A DNA stretch of 38,914 nucleotides from positions 1 to 38,914 of the forward strand of contig JAUXYI010000008.1 of the NCBI GenBank assembly GCA_030694425.1, given 5' to 3'. How positions within the stretch are numbered: position 1 is the stretch's first letter; every line of letters begins with the position of its first letter. This DNA comes from Thermodesulfovibrionia bacterium (GTDB taxonomy: Bacteria; Nitrospirota; Thermodesulfovibrionia; UBA6902; BMS3Bbin08). The notes beneath the pieces were generated by a model that saw nothing but the letters and a program-made list of their open reading frames with translations, was not told where the DNA came from and did no database searches. The position numbers were made by a program, and so were the translations under genes. Of the stretch, positions 1-8,873 are shown piece by piece.

Positions 1-350
1 AGGAGAGGTATTCCCGCTTCTTTTTCTGTCATTCTCCCGATGCTTCGTCCCGAAGCATCGGGAGGAATCATTCTTTAAAGAAAGATGTCCCGAAAGCTTT
101 CGGGACATGACAGACATGAGTGGTTTAAAAGGGCAATATAATATGACTGTTTTTAGAATATTTCTACTTTAGCAGATTAGGACATTTCTATTTTGGTATT
201 ACAGAAAATGACGAAATTTGTTAATTGCCGAAAAATACAAAAAAGTGTTACTATTTTTGTCAATAACTCACAGAGATGCATAATATTATGCTCTTATGTG
301 CAATTGAGGGCAGAAAACAATAACATACGAGAAATTAAAAAACTATCTAC
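1..350. repeat. Upstream noncoding stretch with two perfect hairpins
   Basis: No convincing gene lies before ribF. Two strong palindromes are visible. At 35-47/51-63 there are 13-bp arms (TCCCGATGCTTCG and its complement) with a 3-base loop. At 85-108 there is a 24-bp perfect palindrome (arms ATGTCCCGAAAG/CTTTCGGGACAT). Similar CCCGA/TCGGG-type palindromes recur elsewhere in the window, so they look like members of dispersed repeat families rather than a gene-specific terminator. Positions 111-350 are AT-rich with no clear promoter I would defend. Confidence 0.6.
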
Positions 351-1292
351 ATGGAAAAACTCATTGACGGAATAGAAAAGTTAACTGAAAAATTTCCATA
401 TCCAGTGCTTGCAATCGGAAATTTTGACGGCGTACACCTCGGACACCAGACCATCTTCCGCATGCTTGTAGAAAAGACAAAAGAAAAGAACGGGACATCA
501 ATTGTTTTAACGTTTGAACCTCATCCTCTCAGAATAATCTCTCCAGAAAAGGCGCCTAAGACCCTTACCCCTTTTAAAGATAAGGTAAACCTGATAAAAA
601 GCTTCGGCGTTGACGTTGTAATCTGCGTAAATTTTACAAAAGAGTTTGCAAATATTGAAGCAGAAGACTTTGCAGAAAAAATTCTTTACAAGACCATCGG
701 GGTAAAGGAAGTTTTTATAGGCTCAAACTATCGGTTTGGGAAAGGCAGAAAAGGTTCTCCGCAGCTTTTGAACGAACTGGGAGAAAAATTTGGATTCAAG
801 GTCACCGTGGTTGATGATATAAAATTAAATGACATAACAGTAAGCAGTTCCAAAATAAGAACTCTTATTGCAAAGGGCAAGATTGAAGAGGCATCAGTAT
901 TTTTGGGAAGGCATTATTCAGTAATTGGCATAGTAATTGAAGGGGCAAAACGCGGTAAACGTCTTCTTAATACGCCGACAGCGAATATCGCTATTTTCAA
1001 TGAGCTGCTTCCAAAAGACGGGGTTTACGCAGTTACAGTTGATATAGACGAAAAAATTTATGGAGGCGCTGCAAACATAGGTTATAATCCAACCTTTGAA
1101 GATAAAAAATTCAGCTTTGAAGTCCACATACTAGATTTTGACGGCAACCTTCTCGGCAAAACATTAAGGGTTAATTTCATCAAGAGAATCAGAGATGAGA
1201 TGAAGTTCACGAATATTGAAGACCTTACCCTTCAGATAAGAAAAGACGTAGAAGAAACAAAACAAATCCTTAAGAAACAAGTTACCGTTTAG
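351..1292 (+). CDS. ribF: Bifunctional riboflavin kinase / FMN adenylyltransferase
   Basis: Makes FMN from riboflavin and then FAD from FMN with ATP, in the cytoplasm. The N-terminal FAD-synthetase nucleotidyltransferase half shows the HxGH-type motif in GNFDGVHLGHQ (about residues 23-33), then GSNYRFGKGRKGS and SSSKIRTLI. The C-terminal riboflavin-kinase half shows GKRLLNTPTANI and ANIGYNPTFE. The length of 313 aa is normal for the family. The ATG at 351 puts the first motif where it belongs; no strong Shine-Dalgarno sequence precedes it. It stands alone on this strand and faces a converging radical-SAM gene 71 bases downstream. Confidence 0.95.
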   Translation: MEKLIDGIEKLTEKFPYPVLAIGNFDGVHLGHQTIFRMLVEKTKEKNGTSIVLTFEPHPLRIISPEKAPKTLTPFKDKVNLIKSFGVDVVICVNFTKEFANIEAEDFAEKILYKTIGVKEVFIGSNYRFGKGRKGSPQLLNELGEKFGFKVTVVDDIKLNDITVSSSKIRTLIAKGKIEEASVFLGRHYSVIGIVIEGAKRGKRLLNTPTANIAIFNELLPKDGVYAVTVDIDEKIYGGAANIGYNPTFEDKKFSFEVHILDFDGNLLGKTLRVNFIKRIRDEMKFTNIEDLTLQIRKDVEETKQILKKQVTV

Positions 1293-1363
1293 AAGTTAGG
1301 TCGGTTTTCAGCGAGAATCGAGCTATTATTCTGTGAATAGAACATAGAGGCCAGCGATTTGTT

Positions 1364-2482
1364 TCACTCAGAAATCACATAGCTTTTTACCTTTTCGAGT
1401 CGTTTCCCTTTTATGCCCAGAGCCTCAAGACGCGTAATCTTTCTATCCCGTCTCATCTTGAGTATTCTGCTGACTGTATCAAGACCCAGACCCGGAACTC
1501 TCAGCAATGTCTCCCTGTCTGATGTATTGATTCTGACAGGGTAATATTCAGGATGGCTGTCAGCCCAGACTTCTTTGGGATCTTTATCCATTCTCAAATT
1601 GCCGCTTTGATCGAGGAGGATGTCATTTCCCTTAAATCCATATCTGCGGATGAGAAAATCAACCTGATATAAACGGTGTTCTCTCAGAAAAGTTTTTTCC
1701 GGATTAGGGGATTGCCTCTCACCAGGAATTTCCGGATTCCCCAGACCTTTCTGGTAAGCTGAAAAATACACGCGGTTGAAATTCAGACGGTTATACAGAC
1801 CGAACATATACTCTATGATTTCCGAGTCAGTCTCATCAGAGGCGCCGACAATGAACTGGGTGGTGCATTTGACCCTCGAAAATTTGCTGCCCTTCTCTGT
1901 GAGTTTGCTTATCAGCTTCAAAGGATGAATAATATCTCTCGTGTAATCTTTTTTACTCGAAAGCGCATCAAAGTGTTTTTTGCCGGGTGTCTCGATATTG
2001 AGTGAGACTGCACTTGCCAAGGAAAGGGAATCTTCAATTGCCGCATCAGAAGCTCCAGGGATAATCTTCAGGTGAATATAGCCCCTGAAATTATGCCTGT
2101 ATCTAAGGAGACGGGCAACTGCATTGATTTCATCCATGGTGTAGTCAGCATTATTGATAACAGCAGAACTCAGGAACAGGCCAAAGACCTTTTTTCTTCT
2201 CACATATTCCATGAACACGCTTGCGACCTCTTCAGGCTGAAGCGTGCAGCGTCTCACATTCGTTCCAGAACGCAGCGGGCAGTACTTGCAGTCGTTTGCA
2301 CAAGCATTAGAGAGGAGAGTTTTTAAAAGAATTGAATAGCCGCCCTGAGGCAAAGTAACAGGATAAAGCCATTTGCCGTCAAGCCCTCTCTTGCGCCGGT
2401 CGTCCTTACTGGTGCCGCATGCGCAGGCGAGGTCATACTGCGAATCTTCTGATAGCACCTTAAGTTTTTCAATGGTATCCAT
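1364..2482 (-). CDS. Radical SAM protein with C-terminal helix-hairpin-helix (putative DNA modification/repair type)
   Basis: The radical-SAM cluster motif CxxxCxxC is seen at C61, C65 and C68 (CANDCKYC), preceded by the conserved YDLACACGTS and QGGYSILLKTLLSN segments. The C-terminal roughly 60 residues (LLRVPGLGLDTVSRILKMRR) form a helix-hairpin-helix fold typical of DNA-binding repair proteins. This architecture matches the family annotated as 'putative DNA modification/repair radical SAM protein'. That family is usually encoded next to a uracil-DNA-glycosylase-like partner; none is visible here. The substrate is unknown. The 372-aa length is slightly short for the family but both ends look intact. 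Confidence 0.85.
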   Translation of the reverse strand: MDTIEKLKVLSEDSQYDLACACGTSKDDRRKRGLDGKWLYPVTLPQGGYSILLKTLLSNACANDCKYCPLRSGTNVRRCTLQPEEVASVFMEYVRRKKVFGLFLSSAVINNADYTMDEINAVARLLRYRHNFRGYIHLKIIPGASDAAIEDSLSLASAVSLNIETPGKKHFDALSSKKDYTRDIIHPLKLISKLTEKGSKFSRVKCTTQFIVGASDETDSEIIEYMFGLYNRLNFNRVYFSAYQKGLGNPEIPGERQSPNPEKTFLREHRLYQVDFLIRRYGFKGNDILLDQSGNLRMDKDPKEVWADSHPEYYPVRINTSDRETLLRVPGLGLDTVSRILKMRRDRKITRLEALGIKGKRLEKVKSYVISE

Positions 2483-2624
2483 TGGATTGCCTTATGAATT
2501 ATATCACAGACCCACTGGTTTAAATAATTAGTCATGGAGGATTCAAATCCCAGAACCGCTAATAATGAAACTGTAATGAAACTTGCATTTCTCTAAAATT
2601 TATAGTATTAATTCTGTATATACG

Positions 2625-3161
2625 ATGAAAAAGCACTTTCCCATAATCCTTCTCTCCTTTTTAATACTCTCCTCCTGTGCCCCTGTGCTGAGAGAAGACC
2701 TCATGAGAAGGGGAATTTTCGATGTTCGGCTTTCAGAAATAAAGCAGAGTTCTGAAATCTACAGGGGAAGGCTCTTTATCCTCGGCGGCATAATTGTGAA
2801 TACAACCATAACGAATAACGGTTCACTCATTGAGGCACTCTATGTACCTGTAGATTCCAGAGGTTATCTGAAAAACGTTGAGACACCAAACAAGAGGTTC
2901 CTGGCTCTCTACCCTGGCAAAGAAATATTAGACCCGATGATTTTCCGTGAAAAACGCGAGATAACCCTTGCAGGAGAGTTTATCGGAACGCGTTCAGGAA
3001 AAATAGGTGAGATGGATTATACCTATTCCCTTTTTGAAATAAAAGAACTCTATCTCTGGGAAGAGGAAAAAGAGTATTATCGAATTCCATCTTATCCACC
3101 GTGGTATTACCACAATTATCCATACTGGTGGTATGACCCGTGGTGGAGGTACCGCTATTAA
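2625..3161 (+). CDS. Slp-family outer-membrane lipoprotein
   Basis: The start chosen (ATG 2625) gives a classic lipoprotein signal: MKKHFPIILLSFLILSSC with a lipobox cysteine at residue 18. An upstream in-frame ATG at 2583 would bury the signal. The following region has Slp-type features (YRGRLFILGGIIVNTTI, LIEALYVPVDSRGYL, ITLAGEFIGTRSG), so it is probably anchored in the outer membrane facing the periplasm. The last 25 or so residues are unusually rich in Tyr, Trp and Pro (PPWYYHNY, WWYDPWW). Slp proteins are induced in stationary phase or starvation in enterobacteria; the role here is not known. It is monocistronic, with opposite-strand genes on both sides. Confidence 0.82.
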   Translation: MKKHFPIILLSFLILSSCAPVLREDLMRRGIFDVRLSEIKQSSEIYRGRLFILGGIIVNTTITNNGSLIEALYVPVDSRGYLKNVETPNKRFLALYPGKEILDPMIFREKREITLAGEFIGTRSGKIGEMDYTYSLFEIKELYLWEEEKEYYRIPSYPPWYYHNYPYWWYDPWWRYRY

Positions 3162-3236
3162 ACTATACCCACTAAGTAATTAGTCTTCCTGAGAGATTGT
3201 GGAGGAGATGGCGCACATTCATTATTCTGACTTGAC

Positions 3237-3482
3237 TTATGCACTCTTTTGATTTTTATAATGTGAAGTGTAGTAATCAATTATCTGCCTAATCATTTTC
3301 TGGTACGAAGTATGATGCTTTTTTGCTTCTTTCTTAAAAAAATCAATACTTGATTTTTTTAAGGCAATCGTTATCTTAACGTTTTCCTCTTTCAATATCA
3401 ACTGATCCGGCGGTGGAAGAAAATCTTTAATGACTCTCGGTTCACCCATTGGTTCGTCAGTATATTTTATTTTGCTCTTCAT
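3237..3482 (-). CDS. Ribbon-helix-helix antitoxin-like protein (CopG/BrnA type), orphan
   Basis: The C-terminal half, with KITIALKKSSIDFFKK and TSYQKMIRQIIDYY, looks like a CopG/BrnA ribbon-helix-helix DNA-binding fold (beta strand plus two helices). The ATG at 3482 is preferred over one 8 codons upstream because a GAGGAG Shine-Dalgarno sequence lies seven bases before it; this gives 81 aa. BrnA-type antitoxins normally follow a BrnT toxin gene. No toxin ORF can be seen upstream (3483-3800), which instead holds a dispersed repeat, so this looks like an orphan antitoxin or autoregulator. Confidence 0.7.
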   Translation of the reverse strand: MKSKIKYTDEPMGEPRVIKDFLPPPDQLILKEENVKITIALKKSSIDFFKKEAKKHHTSYQKMIRQIIDYYTSHYKNQKSA

Positions 3483-3658
3483 AATTTTTCTCCTCATCCC
3501 ACTCAAAGCGGGTCTTCCTCATGAATATAACATACTACAGACAGGATAGAAAAGCAATATAAAAGTATGGTTATTTATATGGAGCAAATAAATTGGCTGA
3601 TTTTAGCTTATTCAATCTGAAAATTATTGATCCCTGCACAACAAATTTCCTCCAGAGC

Positions 3659-3755
3659 TGTCATTACCGCACAAGCGAAATCATACCCTGTCTGTCACTC
3701 CCGCATGTCGGGAGTCCTTCTGTAAGAAAGATTCTCTACGAGTCGAAGAATGACA
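3659..3755. repeat. Dispersed palindromic repeat (TGTCATT...AATGACA)
   Basis: The outer ends TGTCATT (3659-3665) and AATGACA (3749-3755) are inverted repeats. Inside is a hairpin with arms ACTCCCG (3697-3703) and CGGGAGT (3709-3715). The same GTCATTCCCGC...GCGGGAATGAC style recurs at 10905-10970, 29790-29823 and 38775-38876. An ORF reading across it (3593-3781) is not credible. The 3507-3813 stretch holds nothing else I recognise. Confidence 0.65.
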
Positions 3756-3813
3756 AGGTTACAGCCTATTTAGGACATTAGATTTACAAAAATAATTCCG
3801 GCTATTTTCTTCA

Positions 3814-5934
3814 TCACAGCAGATTTATCGGGTCGACATCCACGTCAACTCTTATATTTTTAATATCTTTTGTTATTTCTAAAATCCCTAAAGCTGTATG
3901 ACGGAGGGATTTTGAGTTTTTGCCTTTTAGAATGAGATGCCATCTCCAGTAATTCCTGATTTTTTCAATGGGTGCAGGTGCAGGACCGAGAATCTCAATG
4001 TCTGATGTGTTCACTTGATAATCCCCCCTTCCCCCCTTTGTTAAAGGGGGGCGAGGGGGGATTATTTTTTCTATTCTTTTTGAAATATCTTTAATAATAT
4101 TCGCTGCACTATCTTTATTTTTAAAACTAAGAATAATTCTTATTAACTTGCCAAAAGGCGGATAAGACAGTTCTTTCCTTAATTCTATTTCTTTTTTATA
4201 AAATCCTTCGTAATCGTGATTCCTTACGTAGTCAAAGACATAATGAAGCGGTTCATAAGTCTGTATGTAAACCTCTCCTGCAACATCACCCCTCCCTGCC
4301 CTTCCGGCAAGCTGAGTAAAAAGCTGGAATGTTCTTTCTGACGACCTGAAGTCAGGCAGGTTCAACGCCACATCAGCAAACACAACCGCAGCAATCGTTA
4401 CATCGGGAAAATCATGCCCTTTAGCCACCATCTGCGTACCCAGAAGCACATCAATTTTCTTTTCTTCCATATCCTTTACTATTCTGTAGTGCGCAAGTTT
4501 TCTCTTAGTGGTATCCCTGTCCATTCTCTTCAGCGAAAGCTCAGGTATCAATGCGCGGAGTTCCTCTTCAATCCTCTGGGTGCCGATGCCTATATATTTT
4601 GTTTTGGTGCCTTTGCATTCAGGACAAAAATCCTGCGGCTCCAGATATGAATTGCAGTAATGACAGTTCAAGGTTTTCGTGTCTTTATGGTATGTAAGCG
4701 TGATGCTGCATGCGGGACACTTATATGTATATCCGCAGTCAGTGCACATGAGAAAAGGCGAATACCCTCTTCTGTTAAGCATTATGAGAGACTGGTGGCC
4801 CCGTGAAACATTTTCCTTCAAAACGCTCAATAATTTATTTGAATATGACAATGCCCTTTTATCCTCTTTTGTCATGTCTATAATCTCGACACGCGGCATT
4901 GGTTTTTGTTCAATTCTATGTTTAAGTTCAAGGTATCTGATGTTTCCTTTTTTTGCATGATAAAACGTCTCCATAGAAGGCGTAGCAGAACCAAGGACTA
5001 TTTTTATACCTTCAATCTTAGCCCTTGCAAGCGCAACGTCTCTTGCGCTGTATCTCAACCCCTCAAACTGTTTGTAAGATGCCTCATGCTCTTCATCAAT
5101 AACAATGAGTCCAAGATTTTTAAAAGGGGCAAATACGGCGCTTCTTACGCCAAGCGCAACTTTAACATCACCATTTCTAATCTTCCACCACTGCGATATT
5201 CTTTCACCCGGGGAAAGTCCGCTGTGGAAAAAAGCAACCTTTTCATGGAAACGGCTGCGGAATCTGTCAATAATCTGTGCTGTAAGGGCAATCTCAGGCA
5301 CAAGGACGATTGCCTCTTTATCGCCAAGCGCCTCAATAGCTCTGAGATAGACCTCGGTCTTTCCGCTCCCTGTGACTCCGTGAAGGAGAAAGGCGCCTGA
5401 CTGAACATTGGTAATCTCAGATAAAGCCTTTTTTTGTTCTGAATTTAGATTGAGGATTTTTACTGGTCTGATATCATCATAGGTAATTCTACTTTTCCCG
5501 CTTTTTTTCCCTTCAAAAATTCCTGATGGCACAGCGTTTTTCAATGCCAAACCAGAAGTGGAAATATAATATTGCCCTGTCCATTTAATTAGTTTTAATA
5601 AATTTTCAGGGATAAGAGGCTCTTCATCCAGAACTGCCTCGATTGTCTTGAGGGTTATTTCTTTTTTATCATTTAATTTATTTTTGTCGTTGCGAGCATC
5701 CGAAGGGTGCGTGGCAATCTTTTCGTCTGTCTTGAGATTGCTTCGTGGACTTTGTCCCCTCGCAATGACAGCTACGGAAGGATCCTTGTCAAATCCAACA
5801 ACTATGCCGACCTTTTTCCCTTTCTTAAACGGTGCAAGCACACGTATGCCGGTTTTGATTTTTGATTGCAGTTCGTCAGGAACTAAATACGTAAATGCCT
5901 CGGCGTTGATTGGGAATAAAACTTGGACATGCAT
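3814..5934 (-). CDS. priA: Primosomal replication-restart helicase PriA (with two repeat-derived insertions)
   Basis: A 3'->5' DEXH helicase that reloads the replisome at stalled forks. Motifs in order: Walker A GVTGSGKTE (about 184-192), DEEH (about 278), four Cys pairs for the two zinc ions (CTDC, CPAC, CHYC, CPEC, about residues 395-445), GTQMVAKGHDFP and QLAGRAGRGD. ATG 5934 is chosen because MHVQVLFP is the family's usual N-terminus and AAGAAGG precedes it at good spacing; a start 15 codons upstream is possible but not needed. Two stretches do not belong to the family: one from a GTCGTTGCGAG...CTCGCAATGAC repeat (about residues 55-83) and one reading PPRPPLTKGGRG (about 624-639). Both are in frame and in likely surface linkers, so the protein is probably functional. 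Confidence 0.95.
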   Translation of the reverse strand: MHVQVLFPINAEAFTYLVPDELQSKIKTGIRVLAPFKKGKKVGIVVGFDKDPSVAVIARGQSPRSNLKTDEKIATHPSDARNDKNKLNDKKEITLKTIEAVLDEEPLIPENLLKLIKWTGQYYISTSGLALKNAVPSGIFEGKKSGKSRITYDDIRPVKILNLNSEQKKALSEITNVQSGAFLLHGVTGSGKTEVYLRAIEALGDKEAIVLVPEIALTAQIIDRFRSRFHEKVAFFHSGLSPGERISQWWKIRNGDVKVALGVRSAVFAPFKNLGLIVIDEEHEASYKQFEGLRYSARDVALARAKIEGIKIVLGSATPSMETFYHAKKGNIRYLELKHRIEQKPMPRVEIIDMTKEDKRALSYSNKLLSVLKENVSRGHQSLIMLNRRGYSPFLMCTDCGYTYKCPACSITLTYHKDTKTLNCHYCNSYLEPQDFCPECKGTKTKYIGIGTQRIEEELRALIPELSLKRMDRDTTKRKLAHYRIVKDMEEKKIDVLLGTQMVAKGHDFPDVTIAAVVFADVALNLPDFRSSERTFQLFTQLAGRAGRGDVAGEVYIQTYEPLHYVFDYVRNHDYEGFYKKEIELRKELSYPPFGKLIRIILSFKNKDSAANIIKDISKRIEKIIPPRPPLTKGGRGDYQVNTSDIEILGPAPAPIEKIRNYWRWHLILKGKNSKSLRHTALGILEITKDIKNIRVDVDVDPINLL
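4018..4065. repeat. C/G-tract palindrome inside priA
   Basis: The arms ATAATCCCCCC (4018-4028) and GGGGGGATTAT (4055-4065) form a long hairpin. On the coding strand it reads PPRPPLTKGGRG, in frame. A related palindrome lies in the moeA-PBP fusion gene at 34558-34603. Confidence 0.8.
5686..5771. repeat. Dispersed repeat (GTCrTTGCGAG...CTCGCAATGAC) inside priA
   Basis: The ends GTCGTTGCGAG (5686-5696) and CTCGCAATGAC (5760-5770) are near-perfect inverted repeats around an imperfectly palindromic centre. It is translated in frame near the PriA N-terminus as ARGQSPRSNLKTDEKIATHP, a stretch with no counterpart in normal PriA. Confidence 0.75.
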
Positions 5935-5984
5935 TATGTGCCTTCTTCCTTCGTAGATTATTCCGAAAATTAAAAGCAAAAATT

Positions 5985-6040
5985 AAAAATCAAAATGTAT
6001 CCCGAATAGTCGGGATGATTTTTGATATTTAATTTTTAAT
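5985..6040. repeat. AT-rich palindromic repeat between priA and the P-ATPase
   Basis: An inverted repeat of the form ATTAAAAATCAAAA ... TTTTTGATATTTAATTTTTAAT is centred on a small hairpin ATCCCGA-ATAG-TCGGGAT (6000-6017). The P-ATPase stop codon and its last residues (KIKN) fall within the element. A similar AT-rich block lies at 20456-20575. Confidence 0.6.
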
Positions 6041-8791
6041 CTTTCTCCTGAACCACCATTTTTCTATTTCAACTGCAAAGAATACCACGGTTGAAAGGGC
6101 AAGTGTGAACGTCAATTCATTCAGAGATAATGGTTCTGTCTTGAATATGGGATTTAATACTGGTAAATATATGGTTGCCATTTGCAGGGCAAAGGTCAAG
6201 GCAAAAGCGCCTAACAGAGGTTTGTTCGACAGCAGTCCCTGACTGAAAAGGGATTCTTTCTCCGACCTTATGGCAAGGACATGCCCCATCTGACTTAAAC
6301 AGAGCACGGTAAATACCATGGTCTGCCAGTGAGCGCTGCCTGTCCTTATGGACCATGCCTGCGTAAAAAGCGATGCCGCTCCCATTAAAAGACCAACCCA
6401 GACAATATGAGTTCCGAGACCATGTGAAAATATACTCTCCTTTGGATGTCGCGGTGGCCTCTGCATAATGCCCTTTTCTGCGGGCTCTGCTGAAAGGGCA
6501 AGTCCGGGGAGACCGTCAGTAACGAGATTAATCCAGAGTATATGTATCGGCAGAAGGGGAATAGGGAGACCCAGAAATGGCGCAAGAAATATTGTCCATA
6601 TCTCACCTGAATTGCTTGTCATGGTGTATTTTATGAACTTTCGGATGTTATCGAATATCCTTCTCCCTTCTTTCACTGCCTTAACAATAGTGGCAAAGTT
6701 GTCATCAATGAGAATCATATGGGCTGCCTCTTTTGAGACATCTGTCCCTGTAATTCCCATTGCCACGCCGATATCCGCCCTCTTTAACGCAGGTGCATCA
6801 TTGACACCATCCCCTGTCATGGCAACAAACTGTCCTTTGTCCTGAAGCGCCTTTATTATCTTTAACTTCTGTTCAGGCGCAACCCGTGCATATATCCTTA
6901 TATGCTCAACTCTTTCTTCAAACTCCTCTAAAGATAATTTTTCAAGCTCCCTTCCCGTAATTATTGCCTTTGAGTCTTCTTTAAGAATGCCAAGACTCCT
7001 TGCAATTGTCCTTGCTGTAAGGGGGTGATCACCTGTTATCATCACTGGTTTTATTCCTGCTGTTTTGCACATAGCAACAGCTTCTTTTGCCTCTTCTCTC
7101 GGAGGGTCCATCATACCTGTTAGACCTAAAATAGTGAGGCCTTTTTCCGTCTTCTCATGAGACATGTCATCAGGCAGGCTACCCCACTTTCTCATGGCAA
7201 TGCCAAGAACCCTCAGCCCATCAGCAGCCATCCTATCGCTGACCTTCAGGATTTCTTCTCTGTCTATTTCCCTCAAACCCTCAGACGTCAGGATGCTGTC
7301 TGATTTATCAATCAGGACTTCTATCGCACCCTTGGTGAAGGAAACAAATCTATTTCCACCCTCCCCCTCACCCCCTCCCATCAAGGGAGGGGGAATAGTT
7401 GGGACGTCTCTCATCAATGGAGAAGAAAGTCCCCTCTCCCCTTGCGGGAGAGGGATAGGGTGAGGGGGGATTTTGTGAAACGTCGTCATGCATTTTCTGT
7501 CTGAGTCAAACGGAATTTCAGCTACTCTCGGAAATTCTTTTTCAAGTTCCTGCTTATTGAATCCATTCTTATCCGCAATATCAAAAAGTGCAGTCTCCGT
7601 GGGGTCTCCCATCAGCTTGCCGTCTTTATCCAAAACAGCGTCATTGCTGAGGGCAAGAGCAGTGAAAAAAGTGACAAGTGACGGGTGACGAGTGACAAGT
7701 TCTGGATGCTCTCTCAGATCTTTACTCGTAACTCGTAACCCGTAACCCGTTACTATCTTCCCATCCACATACATCTCTTCCACAGTCATCTTGTTCATCG
7801 TAAGCGTGCCTGTCTTATCTGAACATATGTAAGTAACAGAGCCGAGGGTTTCTACCGCAGGAAGTTTCCTTATGAGGGCATTCTGTTTTACCAGCTTCTT
7901 TGCCCCGAGGGCAAGGGATATTGTTATCACTGCAGGAAGCGCCTCAGGTATTGCAGCAACTGCAAGAGAAATTGCCGTAAGAAGCATCAGTAACGGCTGT
8001 TCTCCCCTGATCAAGCCGACACCAAAAACTATGGCGCATATGGCAAGGACAGCAATGGCAAGTTTTTGTCCGAATACGGCGAGCCTTTTCTGGAGAGGTG
8101 TTTTTACCTCTTCTTCTTCCTGGAGCATGGCAGCGATCCTGCCAAGCTCCGTATTCATGCCTGTTGCAACAATAATGCCGGTTCCGCGCCCATAGGTCAC
8201 GAATGTGCCTTTGTATGCTATGTTCTTCCTATCTCCTATTGGCAAATGCTCATCATGCAAGGCATTGGTATGTTTTTCAACCGGCACTGACTCGCCGGTG
8301 AGGGCTGCCTCTTCTACCTTCAATTGTGCAGACTCAATTAACCTTATATCAGCAGGAACAATCTTCCCAGCCTCAAGGATTACAACATCTCCCGGAACAA
8401 GCTGAGAGGCTGATACGGTTTCAGGCACGCCATTCCTTATTGCCGTTGCAGAAGGCGCAGCCATCTTTTTAAGGGCAGCCATCGCTTTTTCAGCCCTGTA
8501 CTCCTGTATGAAACCGATAACTGCATTGAGAATAACAATTACAATTATTGCTATGGTGTCCGAAAGTTCGCCTATGAACCCTGAGATAACCGCAGCAGCG
8601 ATTAGCACGATAATCATAAAATCCTTGAACTGGTCAAGGAACATCATGAAAAGGGTCTTCTTCGCTTTCTCCTTTAATTCGTTAGGACCATATTCCCCGA
8701 GCCGCCTGACAGCTTCCTCGGAAGAAATGCCCTGTAAGGATGACTTTAGTTCGTCAATGACCTCATTTATATTTTTTTGATGCCAGCGCAT
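6029..8791 (-). CDS. Cation-transporting P-type ATPase, probably Ca2+ (SERCA/PMR1-like)
   Basis: An inner-membrane ATP-driven cation pump. Motifs in order: TGES (about 165), phosphorylation loop DKTGTLT (about 323), TGDHPLTA and hinge [11 protein letters not shown] (about 654). Ca2+-type transport motifs are PEALP in M4 and [12 protein letters not shown] in M6, which point to the type IIA Ca2+ family; the exact ion is not provable here. ATG 8791 is favoured over 8797 because GAGG sits eight bases upstream. Two in-frame insertions of repeat DNA are visible: about residues 346-373 (LRVTS ... VTRHPSL) and about 440-478 ([12 protein letters not shown] ... [11 protein letters not shown]), both in the cytoplasmic nucleotide-binding domain. 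The core motifs are intact, so it is probably active. Confidence 0.9.
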   Translation of the reverse strand: MRWHQKNINEVIDELKSSLQGISSEEAVRRLGEYGPNELKEKAKKTLFMMFLDQFKDFMIIVLIAAAVISGFIGELSDTIAIIVIVILNAVIGFIQEYRAEKAMAALKKMAAPSATAIRNGVPETVSASQLVPGDVVILEAGKIVPADIRLIESAQLKVEEAALTGESVPVEKHTNALHDEHLPIGDRKNIAYKGTFVTYGRGTGIIVATGMNTELGRIAAMLQEEEEVKTPLQKRLAVFGQKLAIAVLAICAIVFGVGLIRGEQPLLMLLTAISLAVAAIPEALPAVITISLALGAKKLVKQNALIRKLPAVETLGSVTYICSDKTGTLTMNKMTVEEMYVDGKIVTGYGLRVTSKDLREHPELVTRHPSLVTFFTALALSNDAVLDKDGKLMGDPTETALFDIADKNGFNKQELEKEFPRVAEIPFDSDRKCMTTFHKIPPHPIPLPQGERGLSSPLMRDVPTIPPPLMGGGEGEGGNRFVSFTKGAIEVLIDKSDSILTSEGLREIDREEILKVSDRMAADGLRVLGIAMRKWGSLPDDMSHEKTEKGLTILGLTGMMDPPREEAKEAVAMCKTAGIKPVMITGDHPLTARTIARSLGILKEDSKAIITGRELEKLSLEEFEERVEHIRIYARVAPEQKLKIIKALQDKGQFVAMTGDGVNDAPALKRADIGVAMGITGTDVSKEAAHMILIDDNFATIVKAVKEGRRIFDNIRKFIKYTMTSNSGEIWTIFLAPFLGLPIPLLPIHILWINLVTDGLPGLALSAEPAEKGIMQRPPRHPKESIFSHGLGTHIVWVGLLMGAASLFTQAWSIRTGSAHWQTMVFTVLCLSQMGHVLAIRSEKESLFSQGLLSNKPLLGAFALTFALQMATIYLPVLNPIFKTEPLSLNELTFTLALSTVVFFAVEIEKWWFRRKIKN
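7357..7470. repeat. C/G-rich compound palindrome inside the P-ATPase gene
   Basis: About 114 bases with inverted ends (CCCTCCCCCTCACCCC ... GGGTGAGGGGGGA) plus inner C-rich/G-rich hairpins. It is read in frame as [13 protein letters not shown]...[12 protein letters not shown]. The composition is unlike the surrounding gene, and the stretch has no place in the P-ATPase nucleotide-binding fold, so it is interpreted as an inserted repeat. Confidence 0.75.
7671..7752. repeat. Two-part GTGACGAGT / GTAACTCGT repeat inside the P-ATPase gene
   Basis: On the plus strand, tandem GTGACAAGTGACGGGTGACGA-type heptamer-like units (7671-7700) are followed about 20 bases later by CTCGTAACTCGTAACCCGTAA units (7722-7752). 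The gene reads them as GLRVTS and VTRHPSLVT. The same two-part arrangement, and the same translated words, appear in fdhA at 21438-21555. Confidence 0.8.
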
Positions 8792-8873
8792 GCACATTAC
8801 CTCAATTTACTAATATAAGTTCATAAAGTAACACCACGACAACTTTTTGGACTTTTTACAAGTTCGTCAAGAT

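Noticed and set aside
193-375. A 60-codon reading frame before ribF
   Set aside because: It overlaps the ribF start, has no credible Shine-Dalgarno or family resemblance, and runs through AT-rich noncoding sequence.
3593-3781. A 62-codon TTG-started frame on the plus strand
   Set aside because: It reads straight through a dispersed palindromic repeat and has no recognisable protein character.
4906-5408. Several 80-160-codon frames opposite priA, and comparable long frames opposite the P-ATPase, fdhA and moeA genes
   Set aside because: They are antisense shadows of well-supported genes, with no start signals or family features.
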